Below are positions 42,381-50,933 of a stretch of DNA of 64,000 bases, one piece after another; position 1 is the stretch's first letter, and every line of letters starts with the position of its first letter. Source of the DNA: Rhodospirillales bacterium URHD0017 (GTDB lineage Bacteria; Pseudomonadota; Alphaproteobacteria; Reyranellales; Reyranellaceae); assembly GCA_900110395.1 (NCBI GenBank), contig FODP01000016.1:62001-126000 (forward strand), read 5' to 3'. A model generated the notes under the pieces. It saw only the letters and a program-made list of their open reading frames with translations. It had not been told where the DNA came from and did not search any database. A program made the position numbers and the translations under genes.

Positions 42381-44303
42381 ATGCCGATCGAAAATATGGA
42401 ATTCTCCGCCGATCCCTGGATCTTCTGGTTCACCTATCGCGACGCGGCGCAGGGGACCGCCAGAACGGAGAAGATCCACGTCCTGGTCGAAGCGGGGAGC
42501 AATTGGCCAGCGGAGATCGAGTTCCAGCCGATCTACGACACGGTGTACCCTGAGCGGCGCGTGCGCACGGGCCGGATGGCGCCGGACCTCGCCGCTCTCG
42601 AGGCGGTGCGCGGCCAGGTCAAGCGCCTCAAGATCGCACGCGCGGTGCTGCCACAGCTCGGCGACGCGCTTCCGGCCCTGGGAGCCGGTGCGGCCACCGG
42701 GTCGCGGCCGGGGGATTGGAACGGCGGCGGCGTCGTCATCGGTTTCGTCGACAATGGCTGCGCCTTCGCGCATCGCAACTTCACGATCCCGGATCCCAGC
42801 CGCGGAATTCGGCGCTCGCGCGTGACGCGTCTGTGGGATCAGTCGATGCAAGAACCGAAGAAGTGGCCGGCGCCGACCGGCTTCGACTACGGCGGCGAGC
42901 TGCCGCTCGACCAGTACGACATGTTGACGGGCCAGCGGCTCGACAAACTGGATCCCAAGAAGCCCGAGCCCGAGTTGTCGATGGAGGAAACGTACGGGCG
43001 CTTCGACTACGTCATCAAGGAGAACGTCGACGGCCAGTTGATCGAGACGGAGTTTGCCCATGGCACGCATGTCATGGACATTGCCGCCGGCAGCGGCGAC
43101 ACGCCGGGCATGGCCCCGGGCGCCGAGCTGATCTTCGTGCAGATGCCGCCCTACGCCATCAAGGAGAGCACCGAGCTGGCGTCCGCCAACCACCTGCTCG
43201 ACGGCATTGCCTACATCTTCGAGCGGGCCGGAAACCGGCCGGCCGTGGTCAACATCAGCTATAATTCCTACATCGGACCGCACGACGGGACGGGGCTGAT
43301 CGAGGTCGGGCTCGACGAGTTCCTGCAGCGGCCCAACCGCGCCATCGTGATTTCCGCCGGCAACGGCGGCGATCAGCGCTGCCACGCCGCCCGCACGATC
43401 GCGGCCGGCGGCTCCGCGACGCTGCGCTGGGAGATCAAGCCCGGCGACAACACCGCGAACTTCGTCGAGATCTGGTATCGCGGCGACGCCGACCTGTCGG
43501 TCGATCTCGTGCGCGACGGCGCCCCGGCCCCCAACGAGCCGGTGCCGAAGGGCAAGAAGCGCCTGGTCCTGGCGAACGGCCGGCCGGTGGGGGCGATCAT
43601 CCATCGCGCCGACGATCAGGGCAGCAACCACCAAAACCAGGTGCTGATCGGCGTCGATCCGCGTTTTGCCTCGTCGACCGAGCCGGTCGACGTCTCGGGA
43701 ACCTGGACCATCGTGATCAAAAACGACGGCGGAGAGCCGGTTCGCTGCCACGCCTGGATCGAGCGCGACAACCGCGGCGCCGCGCCGGCCATCGAGCAGA
43801 GCCGGTTCGTCGGCGAGCCCGACGAGGGCGACGAGGCGTCGTCGTTCACGCTGGGCGGCTTCTCGACGGGCGTTCGCACGATCGTGGTCGGCGCCACCAA
43901 CACGGCGCTGCGCCGGCTCGAGAAATATTCCGGTCGCGGCCCGACGGCGGACGGTCGGCCGAAGCCCGACTTCAGCGCCGCCGGGGCGTCCGACGCGGAC
44001 GGCCGCGGCGTGCTGGCGGCCGCGGCGCGGGGCTACTATCCGCTGCGATCCAACGGGACCAGCATGGCGGCGCCTTTCGTAACCGGTCTGATCGCGCTCC
44101 TGATGCAGAAGGCGATGGCGGCGAAGCCGCCGCTGGAGCTCGACAGCGAGAGGCTGCGCGAGCTGATCGCGTCCACCGCCCGGCCGATCAACAAGGCGCC
44201 AGCCGACGGCGGCATGGTCGAGGTCGAGCTCGGGGCCGGGGCCGGTCAGATCGACGTCGCGGCAGCGCTCGCGGCGCTCGACGACATGCTGGCGAAGCGC
44301 TGA
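42381..44303 (+). CDS. S8 family subtilisin-like serine peptidase
   Basis: A 640-aa protein. The complete triad is visible: Asp124 in IGFVDNGCAFAH, His227 in EFAHGTHVMDIAAG, Ser in SNGTSMAAPFVTG near residue 567, with the oxyanion Asn328 in ISAGNGG. An insert of about 150 residues between Asn and Ser (including SVDLVRDGAPAPNEPV) looks like a beta-rich domain. There is no signal peptide, which is unusual for S8 enzymes, so it may act inside the cell or be exported by another route. Third gene of the plus-strand cassette. Confidence 0.88.
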   Translation: MPIENMEFSADPWIFWFTYRDAAQGTARTEKIHVLVEAGSNWPAEIEFQPIYDTVYPERRVRTGRMAPDLAALEAVRGQVKRLKIARAVLPQLGDALPALGAGAATGSRPGDWNGGGVVIGFVDNGCAFAHRNFTIPDPSRGIRRSRVTRLWDQSMQEPKKWPAPTGFDYGGELPLDQYDMLTGQRLDKLDPKKPEPELSMEETYGRFDYVIKENVDGQLIETEFAHGTHVMDIAAGSGDTPGMAPGAELIFVQMPPYAIKESTELASANHLLDGIAYIFERAGNRPAVVNISYNSYIGPHDGTGLIEVGLDEFLQRPNRAIVISAGNGGDQRCHAARTIAAGGSATLRWEIKPGDNTANFVEIWYRGDADLSVDLVRDGAPAPNEPVPKGKKRLVLANGRPVGAIIHRADDQGSNHQNQVLIGVDPRFASSTEPVDVSGTWTIVIKNDGGEPVRCHAWIERDNRGAAPAIEQSRFVGEPDEGDEASSFTLGGFSTGVRTIVVGATNTALRRLEKYSGRGPTADGRPKPDFSAAGASDADGRGVLAAAARGYYPLRSNGTSMAAPFVTGLIALLMQKAMAAKPPLELDSERLRELIASTARPINKAPADGGMVEVELGAGAGQIDVAAALAALDDMLAKR

Positions 44304-44447
44304 TCGCTTCAAGTGGAAACCCAATCCTGAGGAGCCACGCCCCTCGAGGTCCTCGGGATAAGCTCCCCTGGAGGGAGGCGAGGTCCGGCTTCGTCGGGCC
44401 CGTGCGCAGGCGCCGGCCAGGGTACACCTTGTTGTAGAGCGGCTAGC

Positions 44448-44462
44448 TGCAACTTCACATTG
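44448..44462. promoter_or_regulatory. 15-base motif, copy 3 (inverted)
   Basis: TGCAACTTCACATTG is the exact reverse complement of 42353-42367. It lies 126 bases before the cyclase start. Confidence 0.45.
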
Positions 44463-44588
44463 CCGGACTATGAATTCGTTATCCGTACCCGTCGAGCGCG
44501 CCGGATTAACGCGCCAATACGCCGTAATTCACGCTCCGTTGACACCGCCAGGATCACGTTAGGCACGCTTCATGGGGTGGAGGCTCGC

Positions 44589-45393
44589 ATGTCACACCTG
44601 GAACTGGCCGAACTCAACGCACATCATCACATCGAGTGGGCCAAGCGTGCCATCCTTCTGGTCGACATCGTCGGATCGGTGCGTCTCATTGATCAGGACG
44701 AGGTCGGCATCGTCTCGCACTGGCTCGAGTTCGTCGAGCTCGTGCAGCGCGACATCCTGCGCCCGAACGACGGACAGCTGATCAAGAGCCTGGGCGACGG
44801 AATGCTCATCGCCTTTGACGATGTCAGGTCGGCGGTCTCGGCGGCGCTCGCGATCCAGGAGGCCAGTACGCGAGCCAATGCCTCGCGGCAGACCGTCGAG
44901 CCAATCCTGCTCCGCATGGGGATCGAGGTGGGCGACGTCATCGTGGTGAGCTATGACGTGCTGGGCCGCGGCGTCAACCTCGCGGCGCGGCTTATGAGCT
45001 TGGCCGGCCCAGGCGAGATCGTGGTCTCCCAGCACGTGCGCGACGGCCTGACGGACCGCGTCGACGCCGACGTCGACGTCGACGTCGACGTCGACGTCGA
45101 GGATATGGGCGACTGCTACGTTCGCAACCTGCGGCAGCCGGTGCGGGCGTACCGCATCGGGCGATCTGGCCCGCAGCCCGTGATCGGGCCGTCGGCGGTG
45201 CTCGACTAGTTGGCGCCTACCATCGCTGTCGTGCCGTTCGCCTCGCGCGGTGGCGCCGACAACTACGGCTTGATCGGCGAAATCCTTGCGGAGGAGCTGA
45301 TCCGCCGGCTGTCTCATGCCTCCTCCGCGCTGAAGGTCGTGACGCGCCTGTCGACAACAGCGTTCAGCGGTCGCGACATCTCGGCTGGGGAGA
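44589..45393 (+). pseudogene. Class III adenylate cyclase regulator, truncated by a stop
   Basis: From the ATG at 44589 (GGAGG upstream) a complete class III cyclase domain is read: ILLVDIVGSVRLI and KSLGDGMLIAFDD carry the metal Asp residues, GRGVNLAARL the transition-state Asn/Arg. A TAG at 45207-45209 stops it, yet the same frame continues into the start of a TolB-like domain (TIAVVPFASRGGADNYG, VVTRLSTTAFSGRD) and then breaks off at about 45393. The full parent would resemble the gene at 48526-50289. A short cyclase of 206 aa may still be made. Confidence 0.75.
45068..45101. repeat. GACGTC hexanucleotide array
   Basis: About five GACGTC units encode a Val-Asp repeat near the end of the cyclase domain. 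Slippage would add or remove Val-Asp pairs without a frameshift. Confidence 0.75.
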
Positions 45394-45711
45394 TCGGCGC
45401 GCGACGCGCGGCTGGAGGGCGTGCCGGACGCCTATGACTGCTTCGTCTCGGGCGATTCGATGGAGCGGGCCTACGAGCGCGGTAATATCCTGCTGGTCGA
45501 TCCGGCGGCAAAGGTCGAATCGGGTGACGACGTCGTCTTCATGCGCGAGGACAAGGACGGGACGCGCTACGTGCTGATCAAGCGCCTGGTAAAGGTGAAC
45601 GAGCACAGCTTCACGGTGAAGCAGTACAATCCGCCCAAGACCTTCACGCTGCCTCGCAAGGAGTGGCGCAAGGCGCATCTGGTGATCGGTAAGTACAATC
45701 GGGCGAGCTGA
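45394..45711 (+). pseudogene. S24 repressor remnant (C-terminal peptidase only)
   Basis: Joined to the broken cyclase, the sequence resumes as RDARLEGVPDAYDCFVSGD and runs to KAHLVIGKYNRAS, matching the C-terminal half of the repressors at 24692 and 56664. The catalytic Ser (GDSMERAY) and Lys (YVLIKRLVK) remain, but the helix-turn-helix is gone. A possible start at 45421 would give a 96-aa protein. It marks a lost third prophage. Confidence 0.8.
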
Positions 45712-45761
45712 ACAACGGGGCCGGGCCGGCGATGCCCGGTGCCAATTGCAAACTCCAACAG

Positions 45762-46073
45762 CTACTCAAAGGCACCTTTGCGCGTCGCGCCAGCAGGAAC
45801 CTGCTGTTCCAGACGGACCTGGTTTACTTTGACGATCTGGCCGAATTCATTCACTTCGTAGATCACCTGGACCTCACGGGGCCTGCCGCCCTCGCCAGCG
45901 AATGCCATTTCCAGCAAGGAAAACATCAAACCGTCAACGTGAATGACAATCTCCTCGGTTTTCGCCGGCTCGGCGGACTGGAGAATCGCCTGTGTGAAGA
46001 CTTTGTCCTTGGCATCGACCGTCACTTTGATGATCCGCACGTAGCCGAGGAAAGTCTTGCTTGTCGTCGGCAC
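45762..46073 (-). CDS. Small beta-rich protein of unknown role
   Basis: A 103-aa protein from a GTG at 46073 (GAGAGA upstream). Alternating strands such as GYVRIIKVTVDAKDKVF, EIVIHVDGLMFSLLEMAF and REVQVIYEVNEFGQIVKV suggest a small beta sandwich. It is last on the minus strand, 234 bases after the G1 peptidase gene. A peptidase inhibitor or partner is one possibility, based only on position. Confidence 0.5.
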   Translation of the reverse strand: MPTTSKTFLGYVRIIKVTVDAKDKVFTQAILQSAEPAKTEEIVIHVDGLMFSLLEMAFAGEGGRPREVQVIYEVNEFGQIVKVNQVRLEQQVPAGATRKGAFE

Positions 46074-46307
46074 ATGTCTCTCCCGTGTCGATACCTTGAC
46101 CAGAGCATCGTCGGTTCGGCCGAATCCAGCCGCACCGGCAATGCCGTTGAAGAGCGCCGTCGAACCGCGGAAATGCCCGGAAGTCGTGAAGACACAGCGC
46201 AGCTAGAGCGGAATGCGATCAGGTGATTCCACCTGGACGCATCGTGCTCCAGCCGGCGGCCTCGACAAGAACCCTCACACTCCGACACCCTGGACCCTGA
46301 CGGGTCG

Positions 46308-47375
46308 TCAGGGGCCGGTGTAGCTCATGTCGAGTCGTTGCGAAGGCACCAGCCTCTTCCTGGCCACCGAGATGGTCCTGACGTAGCCGGGCGGTACTAT
46401 TTCCTTCATGCGGATGAGTTGGGCCAACTCGATGCCGATCGAGGTCGGCGTCGAACCATCCGGGTTCGTGGATTCGACGCGGCATCCCGTGAAGGCGAAA
46501 TCCTGGTAGGCCGTCAGAGGGAACGGGTACCAGCTGTCGCCGCCCGGGGGAGTGGGTCGTTCCAGGATCCATTCCGCCGTCGCCCCCGAGACGACGCACC
46601 CCGTCGGCGCCGTGACAGAGAAGCCGAGAGTGGAAGTTGGCGTGGTGTTGTTCCTGATGCTCAATAGCACTGTCGTCGGACTGGTCACCCTCACACTGGC
46701 ATAGATTTCGTCACCCGCATTGACCGGCAGATTCACGGGCGAGATCGTCGTTGGAGAAGTTGGAAAGTCTTTCGCCCACCACTGGTACCAGGCGTAGTAG
46801 CTTGCCGTTGCCGTGGCCGTGTCGAAGATCTGCGTCGTCCCGATCTGCGGCAGTGTCGAATCGCGGTACGCTGCTTGCCCATCCAGTCCTACAAAGATCG
46901 AACTATGGTACTCGGGGGCCGTGCCGCCCACCGGTGCGGCGACAGCCGGCACGATCCACGTCCCCTCCACGAAGGTCAAGCTTTCGCCTGTGCTTCGCTT
47001 CTGCAGCAAGAAGCCGTTGGGCGTCACGTAGCCGCCGGACCAGTTGTTGCTCCCCTGATTTGGCCATGGATGGCCAGGAAGAGTCAGGCTCGTCGAGAAG
47101 AAGGACACCGGAAACGCCGTCAAATCAGCTTCAGCCGAGACGAACTGCACGGGCTTGCCCGGTTCGGGCCCGGTGAGATAATTGAGGCTGGAGATGTAGC
47201 CGGGCGATCCGGTCGGATAGTCAGAGGGAACGGGAAGCCCGTATTGGCGCAGTTCCTCGGCCGACGCAGTCAACGGATTGAAGCCCGACGGGGGCAGCGG
47301 CGGAAACGTCGTCCTTGCCCGCAGCTCGGCCAGGGCATCGATAACGAATTGCGGCAACTCCTCAACGCTTTCCAT
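46308..47375 (-). CDS. G1 family (eqolisin) glutamic peptidase
   Basis: A 355-aa protein. The eqolisin core starts at SNNWSGGYVTPNG (109-121), then TFVEGTWIVPAV, SIFVGLDG, LPQIGTTQ with catalytic Gln177, and ATAEWILERP with catalytic Glu268. The N-terminal 100 residues are a likely propeptide; no clear signal peptide is seen. G1 peptidases usually work in acidic surroundings. It lies 10 bases after the PAP2/vHPO gene, with GGGAGG before the ATG, so the two are an operon. Confidence 0.8.
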   Translation of the reverse strand: MESVEELPQFVIDALAELRARTTFPPLPPSGFNPLTASAEELRQYGLPVPSDYPTGSPGYISSLNYLTGPEPGKPVQFVSAEADLTAFPVSFFSTSLTLPGHPWPNQGSNNWSGGYVTPNGFLLQKRSTGESLTFVEGTWIVPAVAAPVGGTAPEYHSSIFVGLDGQAAYRDSTLPQIGTTQIFDTATATASYYAWYQWWAKDFPTSPTTISPVNLPVNAGDEIYASVRVTSPTTVLLSIRNNTTPTSTLGFSVTAPTGCVVSGATAEWILERPTPPGGDSWYPFPLTAYQDFAFTGCRVESTNPDGSTPTSIGIELAQLIRMKEIVPPGYVRTISVARKRLVPSQRLDMSYTGP

Positions 47376-47385
47376 CGGACCCTCC

Positions 47386-48459
47386 CTATGGGTTCAACTT
47401 CCAGTCTTGATTGGCTGCCGTCACGACGGCCTGGCCGAACTTCTTGATCACGTAGTCGTTGGGCTTGTTCGGGTCACCACCGGCAACGAGCGCCGACAGC
47501 TTGTCGAAGACCGAGATTGCCGGGGCTGCCGCGCCGTATGCCAGGATGCGACCGGCCTCCGAGTCGGACGGATAGTGCAGCCCTGCAATCTCGCGGTTGC
47601 GCGCCACACGCCGGGCCAGCACTGAAAGGACACCATTGATCGTGTTCTGGTGAGCCACCGGCACATTGGCGCTAGGAATCGACAGAACCAGCTGCATGCA
47701 CCTGGCCATCAGATAGGCCTGAGTCGCGTGTCCGCTGGGATACGACGAATGCCCCGGAACCGGTATGGGCGGCGACAGGCCCGGCATCTCCCAGGAGGGC
47801 CGTGGCCGGTCGAAAACGTCCTTGTAGTGAAGGGCCGCGAACGAGCCGATCAGGCTGGCGATGTGCAGCACGCGGAAGGTTCGGTAGTGGGACGCCGGGT
47901 TCATGGCCATCGCCTCCATGAAGGCCGTGATGAACTCGACGTCCTGGGTCAGGATCTCGCCCAGGGCCGAGGCGCGCTCGTCCCGCGCCATGTTGAACAT
48001 CGTTTCGTTCTCAATCTGCTGATTGGTCTTGGGCCCAGGGGCGGGAACGAGATTGAGATCGAGCAGGATCTGGGTGAGTGCGTCATCCAGATTTGCATTG
48101 GCCCAGTTACCCGACCCTGCCTGCGCGAACTGCTTCAGGACGCGCCAAGCGAACCATCGTGCCGCCCAGCTGCGATCGTCGAACTTGACGTCGAGGCCGG
48201 CCGCGGCGGCAGTGGCAAACCTGACCTTCTTGTTCCCAGGCCCAGGTGTTGACGCATCCTGGATGAAGACCTGGCGCAAGAGCCTCCCGACAGGCGTGGC
48301 CCCGCCGCTCGGGATCTCCATCGCAAACGGAAAGTCCCCCCGGTCGGGCAGAACCCAGCCACCCGAGTCGCCGTTGATGCCGGCGTTGCCGGTATTCCCG
48401 GTGTTGCCGGTATTCCCCGTGTTGCCCGTATTCCCCGTGTTCCCCGTATTGCCAGTCAT
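47386..48459 (-). CDS. PAP2/vanadium-haloperoxidase superfamily protein with TGN-repeat N-terminus
   Basis: A 357-aa protein from the ATG at 48459 (GGGAG upstream). Residues 1-25 are Thr-Gly-Asn repeats. Catalytic motifs are intact: KDVFDRPRPS, SYPSGHATQAY and NREIAGLHYPSD. A helical region (ENETMFNMARDERASALGEI) precedes them, as in the protein at 41169-42233. It is the middle gene of the minus-strand cassette, 66 bases after the cyclase regulator. Confidence 0.78.
   Translation of the reverse strand: MTGNTGNTGNTGNTGNTGNTGNTGNAGINGDSGGWVLPDRGDFPFAMEIPSGGATPVGRLLRQVFIQDASTPGPGNKKVRFATAAAAGLDVKFDDRSWAARWFAWRVLKQFAQAGSGNWANANLDDALTQILLDLNLVPAPGPKTNQQIENETMFNMARDERASALGEILTQDVEFITAFMEAMAMNPASHYRTFRVLHIASLIGSFAALHYKDVFDRPRPSWEMPGLSPPIPVPGHSSYPSGHATQAYLMARCMQLVLSIPSANVPVAHQNTINGVLSVLARRVARNREIAGLHYPSDSEAGRILAYGAAAPAISVFDKLSALVAGGDPNKPNDYVIKKFGQAVVTAANQDWKLNP
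48376..48459. repeat. Thr-Gly-Asn coding repeat
   Basis: Nine-base units (minus strand GGCAATACC/GGGAACACG and variants) encode the TGN N-terminus of the PAP2/vHPO protein, in the same position as the SGS array of the mirrored cassette but unrelated in sequence. Confidence 0.7.
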
Positions 48460-48525
48460 GGTCTCGTCTCCCTCGTTTGGCACGCCAGTCCTTGGTACTA
48501 CCTGTGATTGTCTTTTTTGTGGCTT

Positions 48526-50289
48526 TTACTCCGGCAGCCCCGCCTCCCGCAGTCGGCCAAGCCAGCCCGCGAGAATCGGCTCGACGAACGGACAGCGCGG
48601 GGCGTAGACGCCGACGCGGAAATCCGGCTGCAGCGTGAGCAGGTGGCGCGCCGCCGCTTCGGCCTCCGCCCGTCGTCCCTGCGCCATCAGGCTGGCGATC
48701 AGGGTGCGCGACGTGAAGCGGATCGAGCGGTTGTGGGCGACGGCACTGCGGGCCCATATCGCGGCCTGCTCGTAGTCGCCGTTGACGTAGTGCGCCTGGG
48801 CCAGGATGCCCTCGTGCCAGAACGTATAGCGGTCCGCTGGCGCCAGGCGCTGGCCACGCTCGGCATGTGCGACCGCAAGCGGACCGTTGCCCATGTAGCC
48901 GCGCGCCGCGCTGCTCATCGACCAGGCCATGGCCACGCTGGGCCCGAGCTCGATCGCCTGATCGAGGAAGCTGAAAGCCGTGGAGCTGTCGCGCAGCAGG
49001 AACGACTGGACGTGGCCGTAGATGGCGAGCGCGAGGGCGTCGCTGCCGTCACGCTCGATCGCCGCCAGGGCATGGTCGGCGGCCGCCTTGGCATCGCCAT
49101 CCGGATCGGGCGAGCCGATCTCGCCGACCCGGAAGATGTACCACAGGGCGACGTAGGTATAGGGCGGCGCATAGCCCGGATCATGAGCGATCGCCTGCTG
49201 GAGCAGGCCGCGGGCCTTGCGGAAGCTGTCGGCGTCCATGCGGTAGAGAAGGTCGAGCGCCTGCAGCAGCAGGTCATAGGCCGTGATGCTGCTCGGGTGC
49301 TTGCGCAGAGCCCGGCGCAATTCAAGCTCGCGCACATTGGGAGCGATGATCTTCACCAGGCGAAACGCGATGCGATCCTGCAGATTGAACAGGTCATCGA
49401 GTGCGCCGTCGTGGCGCTCGGAGTAGACGACGGTGCCGCCGACAACGTCCGTCAGCTCGGTGTAGACGCGCAGCCGGTTGCCGCTGCGCAGGACTCCACC
49501 ACTCAGGATGTAGCGGACGTCCAGCCGGCGACCGACGTCGATCGGATCGACCGACCCGCTGGCGAAGGAAAGGGTCGTACCGCGCGAGATCACGAACAGG
49601 TCCTTGAGGCCAGAAAAACCATGCGCGATGGCGTCGACCATGCCGAGCGCGACATTGTCGGAGTCGCCGTCACCGTGAAGCGTGCGGAAAGGCAGGAGGG
49701 CGATCGAGGGCCGCGCTTCCTCGTCGGCACCGACTTCGCCCAGGCGCAGCCGCGAGCCCGCCGCCGGTTCCGGCCGCAGGGCGTAGACACGCACCGGCTT
49801 CTGCATGTTTCGTAACAGCAGTTCCCCGAGATCGATGGCGTCGGTGCGCGCCTTGGGCTGCAGCTTGTCGGCGACCACCTGCGAGACGATGACGTCGCCC
49901 GGTTCGGCGTAGGTCTGCAGGCGCGCCGCCACGTTCACACCCTCGCCATAGACATCGCCCTTCTCGGCGATGATGTCGGCGAAGTTGACGCCCATGCGAA
50001 AGGCAATGCGCAGGCTGGGAGGTTGCGCCACGGTCGCACGGGCAAGTGCGCGCTGGAGCTCGACGGCGCAGGTCGCAGCGCCGTCCGCCGTGTCGAATAT
50101 GGCGATGAAGCCGTCACCCGTGTTCTTGACGATCCGACCGCTGTGGGCGGCGATCCCGGGTTCGATCACCTCGTCGCGCAGGCGCATCAACTGTCGGTGG
50201 GTATCTTCTTCTGCCGATTCGATCAGGCGCGTGTAACCCACGACGTCGGCGGCAAGTACGGCAGCGGGCTGTCGCTGTAGGCTGGTCAC
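48526..50289 (-). CDS. Class III adenylate cyclase with TolB-like and TPR domains
   Basis: A 587-aa protein from a GTG at 50289 (GAGG upstream); an open frame to 50403 is an alternative. Cyclase domain about 9-175 (AAVLAADVVGYTRLIES, IVKNTGDGFIAIFD, GEGVNVAARLQTYAEPGD), TolB/FlgO-like domain about 200-340 (PSIALLPFRTLHGDGDSDN, VISRGTTLSFASG), TPR repeats to the end. This domain order is common in rhizobial signal proteins. It heads the minus-strand cassette and likely links cAMP or an input to its expression. Confidence 0.82.
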   Translation of the reverse strand: MTSLQRQPAAVLAADVVGYTRLIESAEEDTHRQLMRLRDEVIEPGIAAHSGRIVKNTGDGFIAIFDTADGAATCAVELQRALARATVAQPPSLRIAFRMGVNFADIIAEKGDVYGEGVNVAARLQTYAEPGDVIVSQVVADKLQPKARTDAIDLGELLLRNMQKPVRVYALRPEPAAGSRLRLGEVGADEEARPSIALLPFRTLHGDGDSDNVALGMVDAIAHGFSGLKDLFVISRGTTLSFASGSVDPIDVGRRLDVRYILSGGVLRSGNRLRVYTELTDVVGGTVVYSERHDGALDDLFNLQDRIAFRLVKIIAPNVRELELRRALRKHPSSITAYDLLLQALDLLYRMDADSFRKARGLLQQAIAHDPGYAPPYTYVALWYIFRVGEIGSPDPDGDAKAAADHALAAIERDGSDALALAIYGHVQSFLLRDSSTAFSFLDQAIELGPSVAMAWSMSSAARGYMGNGPLAVAHAERGQRLAPADRYTFWHEGILAQAHYVNGDYEQAAIWARSAVAHNRSIRFTSRTLIASLMAQGRRAEAEAAARHLLTLQPDFRVGVYAPRCPFVEPILAGWLGRLREAGLPE

Positions 50290-50717
50290 GGCGCCTCGCC
50301 GAAAATGCGGTACTCGCAGGCAGCGTACTCCACGGCTGCCAAAATGAACATCACATAGGGGCCGTGCTGGTACAGACCGCGTGACAAGCGACAGGTTTGC
50401 CACACAAGGACGACTCGCGCGCGTGAAGACGTCAGCGCTGCAAGTTTCCAGGCCTTTCCAGGCGAAGGTGTACGCGGCACCCTGCGGTTGCCATCAGCCC
50501 CGCGATATGTCGCAATCGTTGCTGCAATGACACACTGCAATTATTAGCAAGTGTTCGCAAAAGCTTTGGTCTATTTGCGTCACCACGTGCAAGATTTGCC
50601 TCCATGCAAGCAATTGGCAATTGCAACTATCGGCCGTTGATCGAGCTTGATGACCCGCCAGTTCATTGACACCGACCGGGATGGGACGCACGCATCGGGC
50701 TCGGCGTGTGCCTGACG
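50290..50717. other. 428-base intergenic region
   Basis: No supported gene. It is relatively AT-rich between 50530 and 50640 and must contain the promoter of the cyclase regulator. TTGCAACT at 50621 shares eight bases with the 15-base motif. It is also the junction between the enzyme cluster and the second terminase block. Confidence 0.4.
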
Positions 50718-50933
50718 CTACTGCCACGGCCGCCACCTGCGCAGCGGGCCGGTCCAGCCGTTGCGGCGCGGGCACTCCAGTCCGAGCGCACAGCGGTGCT
50801 CGCTGACGGTCGAGACGCGGAACCTGCGCCCGGTCTCCGTCGCGATCAGCGTCGCCATCTCGACGTTGGTGTGGGTCGCGGCGTTGCGCGTCAGGATCTC
50901 CGTGCACCGCTGGTCCCAACGCGGCCTCGCCAT
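50718..50933 (-). CDS. Small WDxRC-domain phage protein after TerL
   Basis: A 71-aa protein, start overlapping the TerL stop (ATGA). It shares WDQRCTEIL, ATLIATETGRRF and NGWTGPLRRWRPWQ with the gene at 24254-24604. In the first prophage the relative sits by the switch, here it sits behind the terminase. Probably DNA-binding. Confidence 0.65.
   Translation of the reverse strand: MARPRWDQRCTEILTRNAATHTNVEMATLIATETGRRFRVSTVSEHRCALGLECPRRNGWTGPLRRWRPWQ

Noticed and set aside
42348..44324. 658-codon minus-strand frame opposite the subtilase
   Set aside because: It lacks any motif, while the plus strand has the full catalytic triad.
45068..45101. GACGTC array as a CRISPR or operator cluster
   Set aside because: Units are six bases without spacers and encode Val-Asp in frame; a coding microsatellite explains it.
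48366..48460. TGN repeat as a CRISPR array
   Set aside because: Nine-base units with no unique spacers, inside a coding sequence.
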